From Myotis daubentonii (taxonomy: Eukaryota; Chordata; Mammalia; Chiroptera; Vespertilionidae), in NCBI RefSeq assembly GCF_963259705.1, contig NC_081842.1, positions 180,300,349 through 180,364,348 of the forward strand: a stretch of DNA of 64,000 nt, read 5' to 3'. Below, piece after piece: positions 11,941 to 23,929 of the stretch. The position numbers and the translations under genes are program-made. Position 1 is the stretch's first letter, and every line of letters starts with the position of its first letter. Under the pieces are notes generated by a model. That model worked only from the letters and a program-made list of their open reading frames with translations, did not search any database and was not told where the DNA came from.

Positions 11941-12454
11941 AGGCTGCTGATCAACTGAACGCTGTCTCCGTGTCGTTCCTTCTTCGCCGACTCCGTCCAC
12001 ACCTTTGGGGACCCCTGGACCTGCTGGGGTTGGACCCCAGCAGATGACAAGATCCTAAACCTCCAGCCTGAATCTATCACTATCATGGGATGAGATTTTG
12101 GGGCGGGTATTGGGAGGTGCTGAGAATAGTTAGCATGTGGAATAAATGTAACTAATTTGTAGCCAGAGGGCAGACATGGCCATTTTAAAACATGATCCTA
12201 CAATTTGCTACCTCTTTCAACTACTGGGGGAGGGGGAGATGGGATCTATGTCCCTGGACCTTGAATCTGGACTCTGGCTGATAGAATATGACACAACTGG
12301 TGCTCTGCCAGTTTCAGGACCAGGACTTCATGAATGGACAGCTTTCACTTCCTGCCTGTTGGGCCATCTGCTTTTTATACGTAAACACCCTACTCTGAGG
12401 AAACCCAAGTCCACTGTGGAGAGACCCTCTTTAAGAAAACAAGAGAACTTATCA

Positions 12455-12640
12455 AAGAAAGTTAATATTTATTGGCCACCATGATGTGCTAGGTGCTCAT
12501 GTAAACCATTTCATTTCATCTTTTCGTTCATTCAGTGAGATGAGTATAGTAGAAACTGAAGATCAGAGAGGTTGAGTAAGTTGTCCAAAGTCTCACTGGT
12601 ACTGCCTCACAGAGGCAGGGTTCAGGCTCTATCTCTCTTG
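12455..12640 (-). repeat. MIR SINE fragment
   Basis: Reads on the - strand as a MIR core: 'ttattggccaccatgatgtgctaggtgctcatg', then 'gtagaaactgaagatcagagaggttgagtaagttgtccaaagtctcac'. Confidence 0.7.
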
Positions 12641-12915
12641 TCCCATACTTGTCCCATTACCTCAGGCTGCTGCTTAGCAAAGGAGTCTGCTCCTTGACTG
12701 CTTGGGGAGGGCAGCAGGGATCTTTTTAACACACCAGCCTGGTGATGAAATCCAGCAACTTCTGAGCTCCATGATACTGCATGTCTTTAGAGCTGGAAAT
12801 AATAAAACTATACTTCCTAAAATAATTCTATAATGCTCATTATTCAGTAGCTTGGACAAGGGTATTCGGTTATTCAGTTTACCTTCCCTGTGCTGGGAAA
12901 AATAAGTAGTTGTGT

Positions 12916-12951
<36 letters not shown>

Positions 12952-13804
12952 CTCCAGCTACCTCCCCAATCCCATCAAATCCCACTGCCTCAGGGCAAGT
13001 ACTTCATGCCCGCCAGGGCCAGAATTCACATCTTCTGATTTGAGTTTTAAAGACAGAGATTTACATAGGATTACAATCTTTTTTCTTTGGTTATGGTTGC
13101 TTCCTATTTCCATTGTCTGAATCATAGTCAGGGAATAAATTGAATCTTTTTCTAACATAGAATATATTACTCTTGAAATAGTAGGAAATGTTGATAATTG
13201 CCTTTTATTGGACTCACAAATAATTTATAAGCTGGTCCGATTTGAAAATATAGATATATCATAGTCTTTTATTTCTCCGGCCTCTTCCTTGGGGCTAGAT
13301 TCGCAGCCTCTAAAAATAGCTGACTGTGCAGGGATGGGCCGAGTGCTCCTCTCCGTGGCCAACGCGCAGGATTGCAGGCTCAGTAAAGGGACCCGAAGCT
13401 GCAGACACAGCATTTGAATAATTCTTTCTCCCCTAAATACACAGAGAGTTTTGATTTATTCTTCACAGCTATATCTGCATTACAGAGCACTCCTCCCTAT
13501 AAAGTCCATCAGCTTTGAGGATAAGTAAATGATCAATCCCTCATACATGTTATTATGCAGCGAACACTTCTCGTGGGTAGTAACAGCTTCTGTGGTCTAC
13601 CAAATGTTAGGGAAGCTTTGAATTACTTCTTTCCTTAAGAAAATACCAAGGAAAAAATACAAATTGACCTTTACATAAGCAGGGTAGCTGATTACTGAGG
13701 GGATTAACAAAATGTAAATGTGTATAGGGTGAGGGAAGTTGGGGCGGAGAGGAGCAGGAGAAATAGAAGGCCATGGAAATGCAATGCTTAGCTTAGCATC
13801 CTGG

Positions 13805-14215
13805 CTCCCCTGACAAGCTGTGGTGGGCAGCATCCTGAGGTGGCCCTATACAGGTTACAGATAGCAACTCTGGGAGATTGTATATCCCAGCCTCCCTTGC
13901 AATTGGGAGCCACATAATGAGTTCTGGCCAACGGGGTGTAGATGGAATGATACAGCACTCCAGGCCTTACCCCTACAGCATCCCTAGTGATTGTTCACAC
14001 TCTCTGTCTCTGTGTGCACACCAATGGAAACAAAATAGTCCAAGAGGCCAGGGTCATACAAAGGCAGTGAGCTGAATCCATAGCCAGCACTTAAAGGACA
14101 CTTACCTCGACCAGCCTCCTGGGTCTCCTCAAACTCTAACATGAGCAAGAAATAAATATAGATGCTAAGCCATTGAGAAATGAGGGCTATTTGTTGTAAC
14201 AGCCAGCATTAATTA
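13805..14215 (+). repeat. Old LTR-like repeat, family uncertain
   Basis: It contains 'atcccagcctcccttgcaattgggagccacataatgagttctggccaacgggg' and ends in 'agaaataaatatagatgctaagccattgagaaat...ttgttgtaacag'. These phrases are typical of the 3' ends of ancient mammalian LTRs. The family is not assigned. Confidence 0.5.
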
Positions 14216-14914
14216 CCCTGACTATTAAAGCAAATCAGTTCACCTCTTTGAGCCAGTTTCCACAACTATAAGTAGGGATGATGCATGAAGATTTAATGAA
14301 ATAATGTATGTGGAAATATTTGGCACAGACTCAGGGCTCAATAAATGCTGGTTAAAAAAACAATTGTGTCTCACATAAGCTATATTTTCATTCTGAAAGG
14401 GTATTTTCATTGTTATCACACAGGTTTCTATTGCAAGAAAAAGAAGACCCAACTCCAACTGGCAAACCAAGTGGGGATTTTATTGGCTCTCAGAGCTAGA
14501 AATTCCAAGTGTACATAAAACCTGAGGGCTGGTTTAATCCATCCAGAAGCTCAAGGACCCAGGTTCTTTGAATGTCTCCAATCTTCTTCTGCCTGGTAAG
14601 CTTCATTCTAAAACTAACTCCCCTAATAGTCAAAGATAGCTGGCAGCTCCTGCTACTGGATGTTCCAGTCTGGCTTGAGAGCAAGAGGAAATCTCATCCC
14701 AACATTCTAATAGAGAATCCTCTGATTCTTCTGATTGGACTGGCTTAGAGCACATGCTCGCTCACCCCTGAACCAATCACTTTGTTGAGGTGGAGAGCAT
14801 ATACTGATGACCAGCCAATCAGGACCCATACCTGGAGCTAGGTGTGGCCTCAGCTTTCCTTAAATTACATAGGCTTGTGGGGAAAGAATGAGAGCATAGT
14901 TTTGTGGGGGGTTT

Positions 14915-15130
14915 TAAAATATATTTTATTGATTTTTTTACAGAGAGGAAGGGAGAAGGATAGAGAGAGTCAGAAACATTGATGAGAGAGAAACATCGAT
15001 CAGCTGCCTCCTGCACACTCCCCACTGGGTATGTGCCCGCAACCGAGGTACATGCCCTTGACCAGAATAGAACCTGGGACCCTTGAGTCCACAAGCCGAC
15101 GCTCTCTCTACTGAGCCAAAATGGTTAGGG
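14915..15130 (-). mobile_element. VES SINE
   Basis: On the - strand it shows the tRNA-like head (complement of 'gaacctgggacccttgagtccacaagccgacgctctctctactgagccaaa'), the body, and an A/T-rich tail at the left end ('aaaatatattttattgattttttta'). Confidence 0.88.
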
Positions 15131-16702
15131 CTTGTGGGGTTTTTTTAAAAGAATGTTTTTAAACAGGAGAAAGAGCGAGCAGGAGAAAATGAATGCTCAA
15201 TAGACTCCTAAAAGTGTGTGCTACAATTGGTATGATTATTTTTCCAAGAAGCAATTAACAAGTTGCAGGGATAGCTGATAAATGTTATTTTGTGATCACT
15301 CAAAATAACCACCCACCTTTCAGAAATCTGCACGTTAACTGGACATTATAGTTTTCAATTTCCTAACCTCTTGAGTTTCCTAAAATATCTTCAGATATTG
15401 ACTTCTTGAAATATACTCAGATATTGACTTCCTGTCTCTCTTGACAGTGCAGTGTTAAAAAAGTCTCTTAAGAATAATTTAGTTTCTTGCTCTTCTGCTT
15501 TCTTTTCCCCTGTTTATTTCTTTGTATTTCCATTTGATTTTGTGCAAGTGTTTTAGGATCTGGTAGTGACTGTTCTTTTCATTCACTCGGCATATGCCTA
15601 AAGTAAGTCATAAAATAATGCAACTGATTTTTAAATGGGCTGCTTAGATATCTAAATGAGAGTTGCTCTTCTGAGCATTCACCTAGATAGGTGGTATTCA
15701 TGTTCCAAGGTAACTAACTGTCGCTCAAATTGTATTAATTGCATCTCGGTTTTAACCAAAAAAGTACAGTGGCTTGATTGACCACATTATGCATCTGATT
15801 TGATCCCCAAACCACTGTAAGGCTTAAAAAAATTGAATCTATACTCCAAAGCAAAGATTTGTCTTTTTAAATAACATATCGTGGGATCTGAAGACAATTG
15901 TCAATGGAGAATTCCAAAAAGATATTTTGAATAAATGGTAAAGGGTGAGCACTCAGGAGGCACCTGAGTTTTACATTGTGTAGTGGAAGAAGAGAGGATC
16001 CCAGGGATTTATACTCTTTTTCTACAACCAAGGTGATCTGATTACCGCTCTCGTGCAGTCACCCCACCCCGCAGCTGAATCCCCCAGACTGCACGCTAAA
16101 TCGGAACACAGCGCTCCCTCCAGGCCTTGAGCCACCCCTGTGTGCTGCTGTGACCTCTTTGGGGCTGCTTTCCTGTCCACAGGCCCTGCACTCCTGCAGG
16201 GCTAAAGCTCACTCTGGTCCCTGGAGATGCCAGGACCCCTCCGGAAGCTGGGGTTCAGCTCATGCCCTCGCCTGTCCTGAAGTGCCCTTCTCCCTGCCTT
16301 CATGTCATACTTCCACACCTCACACATGACCCAGCCACCTGTCATCTCCTCCAAGGAGTTTTCCTAACCCTTCTCCTCCACAAGAGGAAGGACTCTGTTG
16401 CTTTTTCTTTTATCTTGGAGCTTAAAAAAAAAAAAAGAAAAAGTCTATTATAGCACTTCCTTGTTCTCTTGAAATATTTTTATTTATTTCTCATGCTTGG
16501 CCTGGGAGAGACTGCCACAGACCCATTCTTCACCCTGGCCCTGCATTTCTCTGTGTGGTGGGGAGTTGTACCCCTGCAGGCTGCATGACCCAGGCTCCTG
16601 GGTCAGCCTGCTCTGCCTGGGTTTAGCCAATGGGAGGCACAGAGAAGGGGTTGAAGGGTGGGAGGAGGGGAGAAGCCAGGGTATTTCCTCCTGTCTCTAG
16701 AG

Positions 16703-16914
16703 CTGTGGTTCTCAACCTTCTGGATCTTTAAATACAGTTCCTCATGTTGTGACCCAACCATAAAATTATTTTCGTTGCTACTTCATAACTGTAATGTTGC
16801 TACTGTTATGAATCATAATGTAAATATCTGATATGCAGGATGGTCTTAGGCAACCCCTGTGAAAGGGTCGTTCGACCGCCAAAGGGGTCGTGACCCATAG
16901 GTTGAGAACCACTG
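16703..16914 (-). mobile_element. SPIN-type non-autonomous hAT transposon
   Basis: A 212-bp element flanked by the exact 8-bp duplication CTCTAGAG (16695-16702 and 16915-16922). Its terminal inverted repeats match TGGTTCTCAACCTT at the left and AGGTTGAGAACCACTG at the right. The interior includes 'aaaattattttcgttgctacttcataactgtaatgttgctactgttatgaatc' and 'gggtcgttcgaccgccaaaggggtcgtgaccc'. This matches my knowledge of the SPIN_NA family. It is the reverse orientation of the copy at 28311. There is no transposase. Confidence 0.88.
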
Positions 16915-16948
16915 CTCTAGAGCTTCAGGAGTATATGTGCCAGTGGCC

Positions 16949-16951
<3 letters not shown>

Positions 16952-16997
<46 letters not shown>
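16952..16997. repeat. (CT)n microsatellite
   Basis: About 23 uninterrupted CT units, 37 bases after the SPIN element. Confidence 0.97.
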
Positions 16998-17000
<3 letters not shown>

Positions 17001-20000
17001 CTAGTTTCCTCTGAGTAATTCCAGCTCCCAGGTCCTGATAAGATCCCCTCCTCTTTCTCCCTCCATTCTAGTGGCTCACAGCTGTTGCTTATCTCTGGGT
17101 TTCTTGACAGTCCCCACTTTGGTCGCTTAGCTCTGTCATCCCAGGTATTGCCAGTTTTTTGTATTAAATTCCCTCTGTTTTCAAATCCTTAGAATTCTGC
17201 TTCTCTCATTGGACCCTGACTGATACATCAGCTCACCTCCCCATCCAGCAGTTGAAAATGGTTGGATAAATAAATCACCATAGTTACTGCTCATACATAG
17301 ATTTTCATTATTATTATTATTTCCACTTTCTAAGACACTTTCATGGCACTTCCTACCAATATCTTTTTACTTCTATGGCCAAAAGATGTATTTTTTTGAG
17401 CCCTATCCACTTTTTTTAGCTGGATTCCCAACCCCAAACCCCTTGTTCAAGCTGACCTACACTCGGGTCCAGCATGGCATCCACGTCCCTGACAGATGGT
17501 GAGGACATTGTGTATGGAGTGAGATCAGCAAGCTTAGAACAGTTACAGAATCCAAAAATCGAGGGTGTTGGCCAGGACCCATAGCACAATTGTGAAGGAT
17601 TCATTATCTTTCCACTCTTCAGGTTTGATAAGTGACTTAAGCCAGAGCCAGGCCAATTTACAGCTATTCCCGGAGCCCAGTGCAATTTGCAGATAAAAGG
17701 AAGATTCACATTCCTGGCCAAAGTGGAAGATCTGAGTATCAGCTTGGCTGCCTAAATGAGACCTGCACACGGTGGATGGTCTCCTCAATGCTGCCCAGAG
17801 AGCATTATTTTATTTCCATGGTCTGGAGGCCAAATGAACCCATTTGGAAGGGACTTGGAATGGCGAAGTTAAAGCTGCTGCTACAGTGAAGAGGATAGTG
17901 CAGCCCACCTTTCTGCCGCTTCCTGCCCCTCACATCTCTCCTTACCCCTCAGGGCCTTGGCTATAACTCAGGCTGTTTAGAAGCTTAGCACTAAAGTGAG
18001 AAAAGGAAAACAGTACAGCATAATGAAACCTTACCTGAAAGGTAGCACATTTATTGAGGAAGCATTTTTTGAAGGCCTAGCACTGAGTTAAATATAGAAG
18101 ATAAGGATGAGTCAGAACAAATCCTGCCCTCAAAGTCCCCACTGTCTACTTGTTGGGGACAAACACTGGGACAGAGGGACAATGGCAGGTTGATGGGCTG
18201 AACCAGTTGGAGTATAAAATGAGTTTATGCACAAAAAGTTCTTCATACCTTGTCTGGTGCAAGGTAAGCCAAGGACACCGGTGTTGTCATGATGGGCACC
18301 CTGGTAGCAGTAGGAAGGCTCCTCCAATATCTTTGTGGGCCCTAGATATTGCAGGGAGAAGCCAGGGCTGGAAAGGAATACATGGTGAATGCCACATGGT
18401 GACTCCAGCTGCCAGGCAGCCTGCTGCATGGACACCTGGGAAGCCCTTTTGGAAGATCCTCAGAAATCCCAGGGGCAGTGATGAGTTTGTAGAAGACTCA
18501 GAGATGTTATCACATGGATGGAAACAGGACCAGTAGTGTAGTCCAGTTGGGTTATGAGATAAATGATGAGGGAACTGAGGGTACAGAAGATTGAATAAAT
18601 CACCCGGCCTGTGGTCATTAGGAAAGGCTTAATGCCAGCATCACCTGCACTAGCTCTGGAAGGTTAAGGGGGAATGGACAGGTGGGTGGCAGGTGTGCCA
18701 GGGACAGAATTCCAGGTAGAGGAAATGGGATAAGCAAATATCCAGAGGAAAGAAATAGCACTGTGAGCCCAGGAATGATGAAACATGGTACAGCAGCTGG
18801 CTGAGTGACAGGACCTGAGGCTGTAGAAGATCCACAGGGACAAGTCATTACTTTTTCCCACATTCCATTGGCCAGAACCTACTCATACCCAAATCTAATT
18901 GCAAGGGAGGTTGGGAAATAGTCTTCTCATATACCCAAGAAAAGAAAAAGGAACTGGTATTTGGTGAATACAAGCATTTTTTCTGTGCATCTTATCTCCC
19001 TTAATAAAATAACCTCCATACTCCCCAACATGTGAGGAGAGGAAGCTGTGTCTCAGACATCTGAGTGTTCTATGCCCTTTCCACCAGACTCCTCAGCCCT
19101 GGGAAGTCTCTCATTGACCAATGCTGCAGCCAGTAACTGCAGAGGACACTGTTTTCACTACACCAGAGCTGAAGTTAAATATCTAAAAGGCCACATTTTA
19201 CCAAAGATTGGAGGACCGATATATGTGGAGTAAACAGAGTAGCTAATTTGATTTTTTTTTTAATGGAGTTTATATATATTTAGCTTGAGTTTTCTATAGG
19301 ACCACCTGCCTGCCATACTTCCGTCCTACAGTGATATGTCAGAGGTCATCTGACCCCTACCACCTAGAAATAATGACACATGGTTCTTAAGTCCGGAAAA
19401 CATAATCATGGCATTTAAGAGGGAACAGTTGGAGACAGAAGGAGGTGTGTACATGGGTGGAGGGGAGAGCTATCCCTCCCTAACTCCTCACAAGGAAAGC
19501 AATTCTAACTCTTTGATAAAGCTCCCAAATATATAAGAAATCAGCTACCCAAATTATGATTCACAATCACATACCAATTGACCTATAGATTCTGTGAAGA
19601 GACCTATCACTCCTATATCCTTGTACTCTAAACTCCAAGTATTGCAGTCATGTGTTATTACTATGCCTTGACATCCAGACCCAAAAAGACAAGACCCAAA
19701 GAGAGAGTGGCAGGAGGGGGGAGGTGTCCCAGCTTGAATTTTTCATCCAAGGACCCACTGTTCTGGATGATGGGAAATGGGAGTGGCTGATATTGGGAAT
19801 GATTCCCTACTTCCAGCAAAACCCACCTCCTTCCCACAGAGGAGTGGTCTTCCTTTGATCTCAACAAGGAAAGCAGATCAGAAAACATCATAATATTTCA
19901 CCTGAGTGCTTCATCCATAATGTAACTGGCAGTTTCCTTTCAAGAACCTAAAGGGTTGCTACATCCAAGCACAGCACCTGGCACAAAGTAGGTCCTCAGA

Positions 20001-20489
20001 TTGTTGATAACAGGCCACTAACAGGAAGCAACTTGCCTTGGTCATGCTTGCTTAGTGTCCTTCCAGAAAGCTCTTACTACACATTATTAAGATGATTACT
20101 CAGATAAGCACGAAATTGAGATGTGAGCTTCCTTCAAGGCAAAAGATAAGCAAGCTGGATATAGTTTTCACAAACTGGGTGAAAAGGAAGCAGACCCATA
20201 ATTTTACCCTAAGTAATTTATCTTTAAATGATTGCGTACCTTGAAGTAATCATCCCATATTTCTGCACTGTTTATCCATCTCTTCTTATCTTCCCATCAG
20301 TCCTACCCTCTACATGGCTAGTATCTTCACTCTTAGCCATCCTAGTTCACTTGGCTTTGCATTGTCCACTCCCTCAAGTCCTTCTGGGAACAGCATATAG
20401 TGGAGGAAGGAAGACTAGATTGGGGTAGGGCAGAGTCCAGGCGGAGAATAAGCTATACTCTGCATGGTCAGGGGATTTGCCTTGACCTT

Positions 20490-20625
20490 CCTGAGCCTCA
20501 TGTTCTTCACTTCTCAAGTAGGGATAACATCTCTTATCTCACCACATTGTCACGAGGAATCCAAGGAAATATATGTAACCTGTGTAGCTCATTACACAAT
20601 AGGCTCTCAATAAATCTAACTTCCT
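20490..20625 (+). repeat. MIR SINE fragment
   Basis: Blocks in MIR order: 'ccttcctgagcctcatgttcttcacttctcaagtagggataa', 'tcacgaggaatccaag', 'ctcattacacaataggctctcaataaat'. Confidence 0.65.
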
Positions 20626-21361
20626 GTACTCTTTCCTTCTCTCCCTTTTGAAAGTAGTCAGGATATAAATTATACATAAATAAATTACATGTTACACTGG
20701 AAATCCTCAGAAATGATTAATGTAACCAATAATAATTTTAATATTAATAATAGGTTACTCCAGCAGCACCATCCTAATTCTGACAATCAATCTACCTGCT
20801 CCAGCTTTGTCATCAGATAATATATAACGCTTAAAGTTTATGCTGGAAAGAGGAGAATGCATGTGATTTCCCATTTTCAGATATTTTTAAAATCCTCTTT
20901 TACATCACTGTACTCTGCTACAAACCATTACTTATGGTGCAGAGTGTAAGCAATATGTTTGCCGAGAAATGAAAGTCTGAGACGTGAATGGAAACACTGA
21001 AAAGCTACAAGCAGTATCTGAGCCTGAAAGTAAGGTTTGGAAGCACCGAGAATATGCTGGAAATGCTGGTTTCTACTGCTCAGTATGCCAAGGAATGGAA
21101 GGGGCCTTCCTGGAGAGTGTGCCACATCATCCCCCAAGACCAGGGAAACACACTGAGACTAGGGGCTTGAAAGACAGAAACGACTAGAATATTTTGAGCC
21201 TAACTTCAGCCCAGGTATCTGCTAAGCTTTCTCCCTGACTTCTTTCAAAATTGAGTTTGGAAAAACACATCCTTGCAAGAACCCTTCCTGCTCTCGGATT
21301 CTGTGGGTTGATTATTCCGCATTACTCTACGATTTAAATGGAAGCAACCAGAGGGGTTGTG

Positions 21362-21555
21362 AGGGTTGGCTCTGGAGCCAGACTGGGGTATGGCATGTCT
21401 GCTCTTCCACCTGCTAACTATGTTGCCCAGAATCCATGACTTACCTCATGTGTACCTCAGTTTCCTCTCCTGGAAAATGAAGATCAAAATAAGGACTAAC
21501 TAAGGTGATGTTTGCAAGGTCTGGGGCTCTGTTCCTGGCAGGCATTACACACTCA
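21362..21555 (+). repeat. MIR SINE
   Basis: Begins 'ggttggctctggagccagactgggg'. It continues through 'tacctcagtttcctctcctggaaaatgaagatcaaaataagg' and ends near 'ttcctggcaggcattacacactcagt'. Most of the MIR length is present. Confidence 0.75.
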
Positions 21556-22029
21556 GTTGGGCATTTCTGGGTCCATGATTAAGTGCAGATCACAGAGAGG
21601 CATCCTGGCCTGGACTAGTAGCCAGCCACCAAAGCACCTTGTGGATTTATAGGATCCCATACTTCTTTCACCAGTCGAATTACTTATTCCTAAGTATAAT
21701 GAGCTCTCCCTACACTGAGGTCAACCCCCAAATTTCACATCCTAAACCCTCCCCACCATGTCTATACTTTTCATCTGCCTCATCTGCCCTGCCCTCTCCC
21801 CATGGAAGCATGCATGAGTTCTCCTTATATCAAACTAGATGCAAGGACCTGCTACTATGGGACCGGGGCTTACAGCAAATGGGGATCATTATGGGGAAGT
21901 AAAACACTACTACTTAATTTGTACATCCAAGTGGAGCATGTGTGTTTTGACTCCGACACAGCCACTGTTAATGGAAGGGGAGAGGCAAAGGGAGAGAGGA
22001 ACTGAATGTTTGGTGCCCGTTTAATGCTA

Positions 22030-22175
22030 AAAACTATAGAAATTTTCACACACCTTAATCCCTAAGCCAACACAGCAAACCCTCTTACCTAGTTTTACAG
22101 ATGAGGAACATACTCTCAGAGGTGGTTGTTGGCATTCCCAAGGCAAACAGCTAGTGAGGAAACTGAGGTTAGCAC
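22030..22175 (-). repeat. MIR SINE fragment
   Basis: On the - strand: 'ttttacagatgaggaacatactctcagaggtggttgttggcattcccaaggcaaacagctagtgagg'. Confidence 0.65.
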
Positions 22176-22186
22176 CTAGAGGATCA

Positions 22187-22526
22187 TCCTATCTAATAAA
22201 AGAGTAATATGCAAATTAATCATCACTCCACAACAAAGATGGTGGTGCCCATAGTGGCTTGGCAGGACACTGGCGGCGTCACCCCAGCAATGTGAGCCCA
22301 GCAGGCAAGCGGGGACCACAGGCAGCACCCAGCAGGGCCTGCTTGCCCATCCCCGGTGTGGAGCAGGCAGGCCCTGCAGAGAGCAGAGAACCACGGGGAG
22401 TGGGCCCAAGCCATCAGTAGCACATCCCCTGAGGGCTCCCAAATTGGAGAGGGTGCAGGTCAGGCTGAGGAACCTCCCCCTCCGCCTCCCCGCCCCCCGC
22501 ACGAATTCTGTGCACAGGGCCTCTAG
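22187..22526 (+). mobile_element. HeliBat-type Helitron, short
   Basis: The 5' end is TCCTATCTAATAAAAG after A. The 3' end is a degenerate hairpin (GCACGAATTCTGTGCAC) with CAGGGCCTCTAG, followed by T. The 340-bp interior is GC-rich and non-coding. It lies about 1.9 kb upstream of the FYB2 start. Confidence 0.9.
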
Positions 22527-23654
22527 TGAGGTCATAACAGGGAATCCTATAGAGTTCTAAGAGTCACAGTTCTTAAGTCTACTTTGCAAACCCCTCACCC
22601 CCTAAGAGCTAACCAATAAGTAGTGCCTGCTCCATCCTATGACCTACCATTGTAAGTTTTCCCAAACCAAACTGAAAAGCACAGAGCTCCCAGTCCCCCC
22701 TGGTCCAGCTCCCTCTGCATTTGTAGGTTGGTCAGAAGCCACCAGGGGGAGCCCTTGCATTAAGAGCAAAGGGGATTTGATAGCCAATTATCAGCTGGGG
22801 CTGGGAGTAGGGCTCTGTGTTCTCACCAGAGCTTCTGCAGAGGATTCCTTATTGTATTGCTTGCTAATGTATACAAGGCATCCTTGCCTTTGACTGGAGT
22901 GAGGATGGGGTGTGCAGACAGTGACAGGGTGCCTTTGGCCTGCCCCTTGTTTAGCTTGGAGGAGTGGACTCCACTCTGATAATGAGCAGAGCCCAGAAGG
23001 CGGCGTGGATCCAATTGTGAGTCATGAAGTCAGTGTGGTGGGGTGTGCGCTGGCCATGGATTTTTTAAATGAAATGGCACATCATGGCTCAGAAAAGGAG
23101 AGAAACTGTCAGTGTGACCACACCCGAAGTTAGAGTGATTACATTTTGAGAAATTTTTATTTTAGTATGTGTATATGTGTGTCTGTCCTGAGTCATGATG
23201 TAAAGGCTCTATCTTGCTGTGAATCATTAATTATTCAAATACACTGACCTAAAAAGCTAATTTAAAATCCAGATTCCCAGACCCTAGACCAGAACTGATT
23301 CGTGTTGAAGCCTGTATTCTCAATAGATTCGCTGGCAGCTGTGATGATGAGCAGGTATGGAGGCCACCTGTTAGAGGAAACGGGCACGCGCTGTGCCAGC
23401 TCCTCACCTGCCATCACCTCCTCGCCCTTGCACGGGGCAGGAGAAGCTTTGTCAGCAGCTTGGCCCTAACAAAGTATGAAAAGTCCCACATGGGTGGGGG
23501 CAGCCCATGGCAGGCAGTAGACACAGCAATGGTTCCACGCTGTGCCAGCTCCCAACCCCCAGGACCAGGGTGAGCTCTGGGAGACCTGGGAGCTGAGGGT
23601 TGGGTTTCCAGCACCAGCTCTGTCAGAACAAACAAAAGCAAAAACAAAATCACT

Positions 23655-23855
23655 TTAGAGTCAGCCAGACATGGGTTCAAATCCTGATGCTTCTATCTTC
23701 TACCTGTGTGACCAGGGGCGGGTTATAAGGTCTCTCTGAGCCTTGGTTCCCTCATCTTTTAAAGTGGGATCATAGCCCTTCCAGGGCTATGGACAGATGG
23801 AAGTATGACAATGTACCCCAACGCTTAGATAGCACCTGGCCAAAAACAGATGCTC
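23655..23855 (+). repeat. MIR SINE
   Basis: Contains 'gggttcaaatcctgatgcttctatcttctacctgtgtgaccaggggcgggttataaggtctctctgagccttggttccctcatctttt' and 'cttagatagcacctggc', in MIR order. Confidence 0.75.
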
Positions 23856-23929
23856 CATTATGGCCGCTCCCCCTCTGTCCTCCCGGAAATCGCCCTGAGG
23901 TTTAGGCACGCTCTGTCCCCTTTGTAGTC

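Larger units (their letters stand above)
11189..12042 (+). mobile_element. Solo LTR, class II (betaretrovirus-like) endogenous retrovirus
   Basis: The 854-bp unit starts TGCTGGGAGCC and ends GGACCCCAGCA. It is flanked on both sides by GATGAC, and a 6-bp duplication is usual for class II ERVs. It has a TATA box, TATAAATA, at 11506-11513. The downstream part is filled by an imperfect minisatellite of 'agaacctggctgg' units. The last about 100 bp ('tgtctccgtgtcgttccttcttcgcc...') resembles the U5 end of betaretroviral LTRs. No gag, pol or env is present, so the provirus was lost by LTR-LTR recombination. The LTR may still carry promoter activity. Confidence 0.85.
12050..16700. other. Intergenic stretch with old repeats only
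   Basis: It contains MIR pieces (12455-12640, - orientation; 14228-14355, + orientation), a CA repeat (12919-12949), an LTR-like block (13805-14215) and a VES SINE (14915-15130). I see no exon or RNA gene in the remainder. Confidence 0.6.
17000..22030. other. Intergenic stretch without recognised gene
   Basis: It holds an LTR-like end at about 17000-17235 ('cccaggtcctgataag...cattggaccctgactgatac') and MIR pieces at 20490-20625 and 21362-21555 (+ orientation). The open frames present (up to 128 codons) show no known domain and no splice context. I see nothing else. Confidence 0.55.
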
